Positions 1 through 5,613 of a stretch of DNA of 5,613 nucleotides are shown piece by piece. The notes under the pieces are model-generated. The model did not search any database, was not told the DNA's origin, and saw only the letters and a program-made list of their open reading frames with translations. How positions within the stretch are numbered: position 1 is the first letter of the stretch; each line of letters starts with the position of its first letter. The stretch is from Acidobacteriota bacterium. GTDB taxonomy: Bacteria > Acidobacteriota > Terriglobia > UBA7540. The translations under genes were made by a program, and so were the position numbers. The DNA is taken from assembly GCA_021828225.1 (NCBI GenBank), contig JAKASH010000245.1, positions 1 to 5,613 of the forward strand. The letters run 5' to 3'.

Positions 1-125
1 TCCGCGACCACCACCTTTTCACCCGTGACCAGCGTGATGACGGTGTCTGGCGCGTTCTCAATGAACTCAATCAGATCGGAGTTCACGACGATCGATTTCC
101 CATTTAAGCGCGTGAGCTGAATCAA
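1..125 (-). CDS. flbD: FlbD/SwrD-family flagellar protein, N-terminal part (runs off left edge)
   Basis: The reverse strand from 125 reads 41 codons without a stop and continues beyond the window. The peptide begins MIQLTRLNGK and continues with a DLIEFIE stretch (residues 17-23), PDTVITL (26-32) and TGEKVVV (34-40). This is the conserved core of the small FlbD family (Pfam PF06289), whose members are usually about 60-90 residues, so roughly half is seen. Family members lie in flagellar hook/motor gene clusters; Bacillus SwrD supports flagellar power and swarming, while the biochemical role is poorly defined. The start is a TTG at 125-123. No ATG or GTG in this frame lies close upstream, and a GGGAG ribosome site sits 8 nt before the TTG. 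The gene is transcribed divergently from the glycosyltransferase genes and has a sigma-28-like promoter upstream. Family assignment is strong; the precise function is not. Confidence 0.9.
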   Translation of the reverse strand, partial: MIQLTRLNGKSIVVNSDLIEFIENAPDTVITLVTGEKVVVA

Positions 126-133
126 ATGATTGA

Positions 134-138
134 CTCCC
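134..138 (-). promoter_or_regulatory. Ribosome binding site deciding the TTG start of flbD
   Basis: GGGAG on the minus strand lies 8 nt upstream of the TTG at 125. It is the only Shine-Dalgarno-like sequence near the beginning of the conserved FlbD reading frame, so it supports the non-ATG start. Confidence 0.65.
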
Positions 139-199
139 GGGTTCCCTTTGCCACGTACACATCAACATCCCGGTATCGTGACTGCCATTCAATAAGTTC

Positions 200-227
200 C
201 TATCGGCAATTCTGTCGATCCTATTCA
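200..227 (-). promoter_or_regulatory. Sigma-28 (FliA/SigD)-like promoter for flbD
   Basis: On the minus strand GCCGATAG (207 down to 200) matches 7 of 8 bases of the sigma-28 -10 element GCCGATAA. A TGAA (227-224) lies 16 nt upstream and matches 3 of 4 bases of the TAAA -35 core. Known sigma-28/sigma-D promoters have 14-16 nt between these cores. Transcription would start near 193, leaving a leader of about 70 nt before the TTG of flbD. The -35 is weak, with no GTTT extension, so this is a candidate. It gains weight because a stronger site of the same class and the same spacing faces the other way in the same intergenic region. Confidence 0.5.
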
Positions 228-345
228 GTTGAGAATTCACAAAGCAGGAGACGGTTGGCTTATCAGGTGCCCTTTGTTCAAGAGAAACTACAATTGTGCC
301 GACGTTTTATAGGAATTGCTAATTTTGAAGATCTGCGAGCCGCGG

Positions 346-373
346 AAAAGTTTTGTTTCCCGCCCGCCGATAA
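346..373 (+). promoter_or_regulatory. Sigma-28 (FliA/SigD)-type flagellar promoter
   Basis: The -35 is AAAAGTTT (346-353), 7 of 8 against the enterobacterial FliA consensus TAAAGTTT. The -10 is GCCGATAA (366-373), a perfect match. The spacer is 12 nt, against 11 in the usual 8+8 description (TAAA to GCCGATAA is 16 nt here, with 14-16 tolerated in known promoters). The expected transcription start is near 380, giving a leader of about 45 nt before the ATG at 425. This places the TPR-glycosyltransferase gene, and probably the genes behind it, in the late flagellar regulon. Whether the host's sigma-28 has this consensus is assumed from the wide conservation of the motif. Confidence 0.75.
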
Positions 374-412
374 CAAACAGTATTGAATTATCGTTCTGCA
401 AACATGGAACGC

Positions 413-416
413 AGGA
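413..416 (+). promoter_or_regulatory. Ribosome binding site deciding the start at 425
   Basis: AGGA lies 8 nt upstream of the ATG at 425. The alternative starts are worse: the TTG at 383 would sit at the predicted transcription start, the ATG at 404 has no Shine-Dalgarno sequence, and the ATG at 443 has only a weak GTGAAG upstream. Confidence 0.55.
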
Positions 417-424
417 AACCGTCA

Positions 425-2188
425 ATGTCGAGTGAAGCATTAATGTCAGACACAGCCGCTATTTATACCTTGGAGGACCAACATCGGCATGCAGTGAAAC
501 TCTTTCGGGAAGGTCAGTACAAGGAAGCAGCGCAAATCCTGGGCGAAGTGCTGAAAAGTAAGGAGACCAGTGAAATTTGGAATGACTGGGCGACGGCGCA
601 ATGGATGTGTAACCAAGCCGGCCTGAGCGAGCAGGGCTATCGCCGGGCGCTGTCGATAGATCCGGCAAACGCTTCGGCAGCAGGGAATCTGGGCGTTCTT
701 CTGGCGAGTACTGGGCGTGTCATGGAGGCGCTTCCGCTATTGCAGCGGGCTGCAGCGGAGAGTTCCGAAGGGGAGCGCGATGCATTGCTCTGCCTGGTGC
801 AAACCTGCCGTGGGGAGATTTCAAGCCACAGCATAACGGACCGCAGACCGGCTCCCGGGGATGAAGGCGGGCGGGCTAAGCAGACTGACACTAAACAGCC
901 GCTCAGCCATTGCCGCCGCGCTGGACAGCCAGGCGAAGTTGCGAGCTCGAGCAGGAGCGCGGTGGCGTCGCAAGCCTGTCTGGAAATTTGTGCCGCTGAT
1001 TCGGCCCGTGAGTCTGCTTTTCAGCAACGGGCAGCGGTACCCACATCCCAACCCTCCCAAGCTAGTAAAGCGGGAGTGTGTTTCCAAGGGTTTATATATG
1101 GAGCGAGCGGCTATGCTGAAGAGGCCTGGGTTGAGGCTTTGGGAGTGTCTGAGTACGGGATTCCTTTGCAGCTTGTGCCAGTCGGGGAGGCCTGTGACGG
1201 AAAAACAATGCTTCCAGAGAAATCGCGGCGCAAGCTCGAGATGCTCCAGCGCCAGACGGTTGACCTGAGCCAGAGCGTCTTCCTCCAGTTTTCTGTGGCT
1301 CAGGCCTGGGACATGGAAACCTACGGCCGATGGTGCGTTGTTCGGACCATGTTTGAAACGGACCGGCTTCCGGATGGTGTTTCTGAGCGCTGCAACGCAA
1401 TGGATGAAGTCTGGGTACCCAGCCGGTTCAACCTGGAAACCTATGCCCGGGCAGGCGTCGAGGAGAGCAAGCTCCGGTTTGTTCCTCCCGGGGTTGATAC
1501 ACGGCTTTTCTGCCCTGACGTTATTCCCCTGCAGATTCCCCGAAAACGCGGGTTTAATTTCCTCTCGGTATTTGACTGGCACCAGCGCAAGGGGTACGAC
1601 GCTCTGCTGCTTGCCTACCTGCAGGAATTCAAGCCCGACGAGGACGTTGCGCTGATCCTAAAGGTTAGTCAGTCGAATAGCAGCCTGACCGATCTTCAGG
1701 CCGAAATTGCCTTTTTTGTCGAGCGGAAGGCGGGGCTGCGGATCGAGAATGCCCCGCCGGTTATCCTGATCAACGGTTTCATTCCACAGCGTGAGATGCC
1801 GCGTCTCTATGCCACCGGAGACTGCTTTGTCCTGCCAACCCGCGGCGAAGGTTATGGGCGTCCATTCCTTGAGGCGCTTTCCTGCCGAGTTCCCATCATT
1901 GCAACGGGCTGGAGCGGCCAGAGGGATTTCTTGAGTCAGGAGAACAGTTACCTGGTTGATTACCAACTGGTGCCTGTGCCGGACGATGTGGATATTGAAG
2001 TCTTTGCCGGGCATCGATGGGCGGAACCTGATGTGAGCCATTTACGCCAGCTTATGCGGCACGTCTATTCACACAAGCACGAAGCCCTCAAGCGTGCGGA
2101 GCGGGGACGGGCCGATATGGTCCGGAAATATGACTGGAACGTGATTATCCCGCAGTGGGTGGCGGAGTTCCGCCGGCTGCTTGACTGA
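425..2188 (+). CDS. TPR-repeat protein fused to a GT4-like (group 1) glycosyltransferase
   Basis: The product is 587 residues from the ATG at 425. Residues about 18-114 form roughly three TPR repeats (Y..A...L pattern, GNLGVLLASTGR, RALSIDPAN), normally a protein-docking surface. Residues about 136-217 are a Ser/Ala/Gln/Arg-rich linker of unusual composition. Residues 218-587 are a GT-B fold glycosyltransferase of group 1 (Pfam Glycos_transf_1 type). It opens with VCFQGFIYGASGYA, then shows DEVWVPS (327-333), VPPGVD, an RK pair (388-389) expected near the nucleotide-sugar phosphates, and an E-x7-E motif in GEGYGRPFLEAL (E475, E483). These features predict an active retaining sugar transferase, cytoplasmic, with no signal peptide or membrane segment. 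Donor and acceptor cannot be read. It lies just downstream of a sigma-28-type promoter and 97 nt before a second TPR-GT4 gene. A flagellin or similar flagellar acceptor is an inference. A longer form from a TTG at 383 (601 residues) is less likely. See the finding on the linker for a possible frame disturbance. Confidence 0.88.
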   Translation: MSSEALMSDTAAIYTLEDQHRHAVKLFREGQYKEAAQILGEVLKSKETSEIWNDWATAQWMCNQAGLSEQGYRRALSIDPANASAAGNLGVLLASTGRVMEALPLLQRAAAESSEGERDALLCLVQTCRGEISSHSITDRRPAPGDEGGRAKQTDTKQPLSHCRRAGQPGEVASSSRSAVASQACLEICAADSARESAFQQRAAVPTSQPSQASKAGVCFQGFIYGASGYAEEAWVEALGVSEYGIPLQLVPVGEACDGKTMLPEKSRRKLEMLQRQTVDLSQSVFLQFSVAQAWDMETYGRWCVVRTMFETDRLPDGVSERCNAMDEVWVPSRFNLETYARAGVEESKLRFVPPGVDTRLFCPDVIPLQIPRKRGFNFLSVFDWHQRKGYDALLLAYLQEFKPDEDVALILKVSQSNSSLTDLQAEIAFFVERKAGLRIENAPPVILINGFIPQREMPRLYATGDCFVLPTRGEGYGRPFLEALSCRVPIIATGWSGQRDFLSQENSYLVDYQLVPVPDDVDIEVFAGHRWAEPDVSHLRQLMRHVYSHKHEALKRAERGRADMVRKYDWNVIIPQWVAEFRRLLD

Positions 2189-2245
2189 AGTCTGACAGTG
2201 CGCATTAAAGTCTACTCATTTCGGATTTTGCGGGCGCTTGACTGA
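2179..2245 (+). repeat. Short direct repeat GCTTGACTGA at a stop codon and 57 nt downstream
   Basis: GCTTGACTGA occurs at 2179-2188, covering the last codons and the stop of the first glycosyltransferase gene, and again at 2236-2245 in the intergenic region. The offset of 57 nt is a multiple of three. Read in frame past the first TGA, the 18 following codons end in FRILRALD and a stop, echoing the true C-terminus FRRLLD. This may be a remnant of a small tandem duplication or a coincidence. A third partial copy (GCTTGA, 2265-2270) follows. Confidence 0.4.
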
Positions 2246-2285
2246 GCTGCAAGTTCGATACTTTGCTTGATCAGGATCGGTAAGA

Positions 2286-4562
2286 ATGCCGTTATATGTC
2301 GTGCAGCCTGATTCTCTCAACCTTGAGCAGACCTATGAAGAGAGTCCCACGGTTGCGCTGCTCACCGACTGCGCCTCAGAAAACGATCTTCCATTCGCCC
2401 TGCGCGAGGTTTCCGATCGCGTCGAAAAGGGAAATCTTTCTATCCTCTGCGACAACAAACTTCCCGGGGGCGTTGACGCTGCCTTCCTTTGGCTGGCGGG
2501 TGAAAGCCTGCTGGAAGGGGCGGCGGCCGGTTTGCGCCGGGCAATCGCGAGCCCCGGCTCTCGCTCCTTTGTAGCGGTGCACCTGCCTTGTTTCGCTGAA
2601 GTCGACCTGATCGGCCTCCAACCTCGCTTGTGGAGGAAAGGGCCGAACCTTGACAACACGCAACCGGGGGTCCGGATTGCGGGGGCGTTATTGCCGCCGC
2701 CCGAACTGGAAGGTTTTCTCCAGGGGAGCAGCGAGTTATGGCCGCGCTTATATTCGGCCTTGCTTGACGAACAGAGGAGACCCGGAAACGGCCTCGATCT
2801 CTTGTCCCAGCTATGGCACGCCAGAGCCACGATCCCCAAGCTCTATGCAGCACTTCTGGTGCGCAATCTGATCGTCCTTTTGATCCGGCACAACCGCTAC
2901 GAAGAGGCTGAAAAGCTGCTGAACCTCGGAATGGATTATTATCCCCGCTACGCAGAACTCCCGTATCTGGCCGCCTTGCTTTGCGCTTCGAAAGAGAGAT
3001 ATTCCGAGATCCCCGCTTATGTTCGCCGGGCCACACAAAATCCTGATCGCTCCTATGTGGGCAGTGGTGGGGAAGGCTCCTATCGCAGCCTCTGGCTGCT
3101 GGGCTGGGTATTCGAACTCGCCGGAAATCAGGCGATGGCTCTGCGGTGCTACTTGCCAGGCGCCCAGGCCTGTCCCGCCTACCCTCCTTCCGTCTTCGGC
3201 ATCCTGCGGCAACGGCTTCCTCGCAACGTGGCGCAGCAGATGAGGTACAAGGTGTTAGGAGCGTTAGCGCGCCGCGAGTCGCAATATCTTGAGATGATTG
3301 TTGAATACTTCCTCCTCCACCGGCAGGTTGAGGCGGCGCGCCGCATGTTGGAATCGTCACAGCTCCCAGACGCCACAAGAGAGAGACTCCAGGAATCAGT
3401 TGATGAGGCCATTGCGGCGTTCCGGCCCACTCCGCGTGGGACCGGCGTCAAACCGGGTGTCACGCTGGTGGGGCCTTTCTATGTCCATTCAAGCCTGGCC
3501 CGGATCAACCGGGAAATTGCCGCCGCCCTTGCCGCCGCAAACGAGCTTGAGGTTTCCTTTGAGCCACACGGTTTTGGCGAAGTTCAGGGCGCTTCGGTGG
3601 CCCATTTCGATGCGGTTTCGAAGGGATTCAAGCAGAGGGTCCAGCGGCTCGACCTGACCATCCGGCAGCACTGGCCGCCCGACTTCCAACCTCCGGCCAG
3701 CGGGAAGCTGGTCGTCCTCCTGCCCTGGGAATATGGGAGCATCCCGATGAGGTGGGCCGACCAGATCAGAAAGTGCGTGGACGAGTTGTGGGTCCCTTCG
3801 GAATTTTGCCGCGAGGTCTTTGTCCGTGGGGGCGTGCCGGCAAACAAAATTCAGGTGATTCCCTACGGAGTTGACGCGGGAATCTTCAGGCCTGACGAGC
3901 CTGCGTGGCGTCCGGCAGGATGCCGGAGCTTTGTTTTCCTGTTTGTGGGCGGAGCAATTGCCCGCAAAGGAATAGATGTTCTCTGGAACGCGTATTGCCG
4001 CGCCTTCACGTCCGACGACGACGTCACGCTGGTTATCAAGGACATCGGCTCGTCCACCTTTTACAAGGGTATGACCCTGCTCGAACAGTTGTCCCGCGCA
4101 AGCCAGGATATCCGCTCGCCGCAACTGGTAGTTCTTACCGAACAGTTTGACGACTCCAAACTGGCATCGCTCTACCGGGGTTCGAACACGGTTGTCCTGC
4201 CGTATCGCGGAGAAGGCTTCGGGATGCCCCTGGCGGAGGGGCTCGCTTGCGGGCGGCCTGTGATAACGACAGGACTTGGGCCGGCGCGAGAATTCTGCCC
4301 TCCGGTGGGATCGTATTTTGTTTCCGCCACAGAGTCCCAGATGCCGAGCGCGCCCCTGCGCTTTGGCCCCATGTCGGGACCGTTCACCTGGTTCGAGCCG
4401 GATGTCGCAGAGTTGTCGAGGGCCATGCGCTGGGTTTTCGAACACAGAGGGGAGGCGGCCCGGCGGGGGAAGTGTGCTGGAGAGAAGGTTCGAGCTGCGC
4501 TGAACTGGCCCAGAATTACCAACCTGCAGCTTGAAAGAATCCGCCATCTCGTCGGCGCTTGA
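2286..4562 (+). CDS. Three-part protein: degenerate GT2-like region, TPR-like helices, GT4-like glycosyltransferase
   Basis: The product is 758 residues; the ATG at 2286 has AGGA (2273-2276) 9 nt upstream. Residues about 20-140 resemble a shrunken GT2 domain: VALLTD (23-28) starts like a GT2 first strand, CDNK (55-58) stands where DTGS is expected, LWLAGE (68-73) where a VLDAD-type strand is expected, and RLWRK (114-118) recalls the RLFRR of the GT2 gene downstream. The acidic DXD is absent, so this part is probably not catalytic. Residues about 186-320 are helical repeats of TPR type (NRYEEAEKLL, GWVFELAGNQAMALRCY). Residues about 391-758 are a GT-B group 1 glycosyltransferase: VTLVGPFYV, DELWVPS (499-505), IPYGVD, an RK pair (560-561), and E-x7-E in GEGFGMPLAEGL (E643, E651). 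Its C-terminal domain resembles that of the upstream gene, so the two are probably paralogues. No signal peptide or membrane segment is seen. The catalytic call for the GT4 part is firm; the GT2 remnant is inference from short motif alignment. Sugar and acceptor are unknown. Confidence 0.88.
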   Translation: MPLYVVQPDSLNLEQTYEESPTVALLTDCASENDLPFALREVSDRVEKGNLSILCDNKLPGGVDAAFLWLAGESLLEGAAAGLRRAIASPGSRSFVAVHLPCFAEVDLIGLQPRLWRKGPNLDNTQPGVRIAGALLPPPELEGFLQGSSELWPRLYSALLDEQRRPGNGLDLLSQLWHARATIPKLYAALLVRNLIVLLIRHNRYEEAEKLLNLGMDYYPRYAELPYLAALLCASKERYSEIPAYVRRATQNPDRSYVGSGGEGSYRSLWLLGWVFELAGNQAMALRCYLPGAQACPAYPPSVFGILRQRLPRNVAQQMRYKVLGALARRESQYLEMIVEYFLLHRQVEAARRMLESSQLPDATRERLQESVDEAIAAFRPTPRGTGVKPGVTLVGPFYVHSSLARINREIAAALAAANELEVSFEPHGFGEVQGASVAHFDAVSKGFKQRVQRLDLTIRQHWPPDFQPPASGKLVVLLPWEYGSIPMRWADQIRKCVDELWVPSEFCREVFVRGGVPANKIQVIPYGVDAGIFRPDEPAWRPAGCRSFVFLFVGGAIARKGIDVLWNAYCRAFTSDDDVTLVIKDIGSSTFYKGMTLLEQLSRASQDIRSPQLVVLTEQFDDSKLASLYRGSNTVVLPYRGEGFGMPLAEGLACGRPVITTGLGPAREFCPPVGSYFVSATESQMPSAPLRFGPMSGPFTWFEPDVAELSRAMRWVFEHRGEAARRGKCAGEKVRAALNWPRITNLQLERIRHLVGA

Positions 4563-4661
4563 GCTTAGTTGAAGCACGTCTCTGCGGCGGTTGGTTTTTG
4601 ATGGTACGGACAGGGCCGTGACTGGAGATTCGGACAACCCGCAAAAGGAATACGGAACGGC
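4563..4661 (+). other. Intergenic spacer without a visible terminator or promoter
   Basis: This 99 nt gap separates the second and third glycosyltransferase genes. The only inverted repeat I see is short (ACGG/CCGT around 4610-4620) and lacks a T-tract, so it should not stop transcription. No sigma-28-like or sigma-70-like pair is evident. AAGGAA (4645-4650) is a plausible ribosome site for the next gene, 11 nt before its ATG. Confidence 0.5.
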
Positions 4662-5613
4662 ATGCCAAAACTTGCACTTTCCATGATCGTTAAGAACGCG
4701 GAAGCGACGCTTGCCCGTTGTCTCGATAGCGTGCGCGGAGTGGTGGACGAAATCATCATCGCGGACACGGGATCGACCGACCGCAGCCGGGAGATCGCCC
4801 GGCAATACAATGCCCGGGTCATCCAAATCCCGTGGGAGAAAGATTTCGCGAAGGCGCGCAACCTGTCGCTGGCCGAGGTTCGCTCGGACTGGGTCCTGGT
4901 CCTGGACGCCGATGAGGTGCTTGATCCGGCGGCGGGTGAATCCATCCCTCCGTTGCTGACGAACCCCACGATTGCGGGCTACATGGTTCAGATCCGCAAC
5001 TACCTGCTGGAAATGAATTGCCATCTTTGGGACCAGCGGGCGAAGCCGAATACCTCCGCGCCAGATTTCGCAAAACAGTACCCAGCCTACGTGCAGCACC
5101 AGAATGTCCGTCTCTTTCGGCGCCATCCCGATGTGTATTTCGCCGGACGCGTCCACGAAACGGTGGGTTGCCGCATCCTGGAGTTGGGGATGAAGATGGA
5201 GGCTGCGAACTTCCTGATCCATCACCTGGGGTTTATTGCGGACGATCAAAGCCTGGCCAGGAAATGGGAGTTCTATCGCGAACTCGGCCGCGAAAAGATA
5301 CGCGAAAGGCCGGACGACGCCAATGCCCATTTTGAGCTTGGCATCGAGGAGTTCGAGCATTTCCACAATGATGAGGAGGCCATCAGGCTCTTTGCACGCG
5401 CCTGCGAGCTGAACCCGCGCCTCGTTGTTGCTTGGCTCTTCCACGGGCTTGCGCTGTCGCGCGCGGGCAGACACCGCGAAGCCATCACGTGCCTGGACCA
5501 GGCCGAAGCAAGCGGCGGCAAGGTGCCGCTGGTTTATGAAGGCAGAGGAAACGCGTCCTATGGCCTGGGCGATTTCAGCGTCGCAAGGCGATTCTACCCG
5601 CAGGCGAGCGAAT
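4662..5613 (+). CDS. GT2 glycosyltransferase with C-terminal TPR repeats (runs off right edge)
   Basis: From the ATG at 4662 the frame stays open to the window end, giving 317 residues without a stop. Residues 1-90 carry the classic GT2 (GT-A fold) hallmarks: LSMIVKNAEATLARCLDSV, DEIIIADTGSTD (29-40), PWEKDFAKARN (57-67), and VLVLDADE (78-85) with the metal-binding DXD at 82-84. Further on are RLFRR (150-154), GRVHE (162-166) and HHLGF (187-191), typical of TPR-linked GT2 proteins such as the SunS-like/WaaE-like group. TPR repeats follow from about residue 219: DEEAIRLFARACELNP, GRHREAITCLDQA, and a third unit cut by the edge. It should transfer a sugar from a nucleotide sugar to an acceptor, possibly docked by the TPRs. 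The acceptor is not identifiable. It lies 99 nt after the second TPR-GT4 gene on the same strand, probably co-transcribed. The start is supported by AAGGAA at 4645-4650 and by the GT2 motif beginning at residue 4. The missing C-terminus could hold more TPRs or another transferase domain. Confidence 0.9.
   Translation, partial: MPKLALSMIVKNAEATLARCLDSVRGVVDEIIIADTGSTDRSREIARQYNARVIQIPWEKDFAKARNLSLAEVRSDWVLVLDADEVLDPAAGESIPPLLTNPTIAGYMVQIRNYLLEMNCHLWDQRAKPNTSAPDFAKQYPAYVQHQNVRLFRRHPDVYFAGRVHETVGCRILELGMKMEAANFLIHHLGFIADDQSLARKWEFYRELGREKIRERPDDANAHFELGIEEFEHFHNDEEAIRLFARACELNPRLVVAWLFHGLALSRAGRHREAITCLDQAEASGGKVPLVYEGRGNASYGLGDFSVARRFYPQASE

Larger units (their letters stand above)
126..424. 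other. Divergent intergenic regulatory region
   Basis: This 299 nt stretch lies between flbD (leftward) and the first TPR-glycosyltransferase (rightward) and is visibly richer in A and T than the rest of the window. A plus-strand open frame (126-386) crosses it, but its peptide has no recognisable domain and no ribosome site, so I do not call a gene. The minus strand is interrupted by stops. Its recognisable content is two opposed sigma-28-like promoters and the ribosome sites of the flanking genes. I saw no strong hairpin, terminator or canonical sigma-70 promoter. Confidence 0.75.

Noticed and set aside
256..270. Sigma-54-like pattern TGGC ... TGC with GG and GC 10 nt apart
   Set aside because: The -12 element lacks the TT of TTGC, the match is only to the short core, and a much better sigma-28 site lies downstream.
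126..386. Plus-strand open frame of 86 codons in the divergent intergenic region
   Set aside because: No domain, no ribosome site, Ser/Arg/Tyr/Cys-rich peptide, and it covers both candidate sigma-28 promoters.
821..1582. Minus-strand open frame of 253 codons opposite the first transferase
   Set aside because: The opposite strand encodes clear GT4 motifs over most of this span; the antisense peptide shows no family resemblance.
2206..2232. TAAAGTCT resembling a sigma-28 -35 element in the first intergenic spacer
   Set aside because: No GCCGATAA-like sequence is present at the right distance (ATTTTGCG instead).
2238..2264. Possible sigma-70 promoter TTGACT, 15 nt, TACTTT before the second transferase
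   Set aside because: The spacer is short, the -10 is poor, and the start would leave only about 15 nt of leader that already contains the ribosome site.
4553..4580. Possible hairpin GCTT/AAGC around the stop of the second transferase
   Set aside because: The stem is four base pairs with an interruption and has no T-tract, so it is not credible as a terminator.
3489..5474. Long minus-strand open frame of 661 codons opposite the second and third transferase genes
   Set aside because: It spans two well-supported plus-strand genes and the spacer between them, has no recognisable domain, and is the kind of antisense frame that GC-rich codon use leaves open by chance.

Overview
The window looks like a flagellated, moderately GC-rich bacterium. 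Coding density is high, start codons are led by Shine-Dalgarno sequences, and there is a flagellar gene at the left edge. FlbD-type proteins together with TPR-glycosyltransferase fusions occur in Acidobacteriota and several other phyla. I lean weakly towards Acidobacteriota, but nothing here proves a phylum.

Layout, left to right. (1) Positions 1-125, minus strand: the first 41 codons of a FlbD/SwrD-family flagellar protein, starting at TTG and running off the left edge. (2) Positions 126-424: an AT-richer divergent intergenic region without a gene. It contains two sequences resembling flagellar sigma-28 (FliA/SigD) promoters, one per strand. The plus-strand copy (AAAAGTTT, 12 nt, GCCGATAA) is close to the enterobacterial consensus. 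(3) Positions 425-2188: TPR repeats, an odd linker, and a GT-B group 1 (GT4-like) glycosyltransferase. (4) Positions 2286-4562: a second fusion, with an N-terminal region that looks like a decayed GT2 domain, then TPR-like helices, then a GT4-like domain. (5) Positions 4662-5613, running off the right edge: an apparently intact GT2 glycosyltransferase followed by TPR repeats.

The three plus-strand genes are separated by 97 and 99 nt with no convincing terminator, so they may form one operon. The sigma-28-type promoter and the divergent flbD suggest that the glycosyltransferases are made together with the late flagellar genes. The most economical hypothesis is a flagellin (or other flagellar surface protein) glycosylation cluster in which TPR repeats dock the acceptor. 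Domain identities and promoter motifs are read from the sequence. The flagellin-glycosylation role is inference; no flagellin gene is in the window.

I found no RNA genes, insertion sequences, CRISPR arrays, attachment sites or origins.
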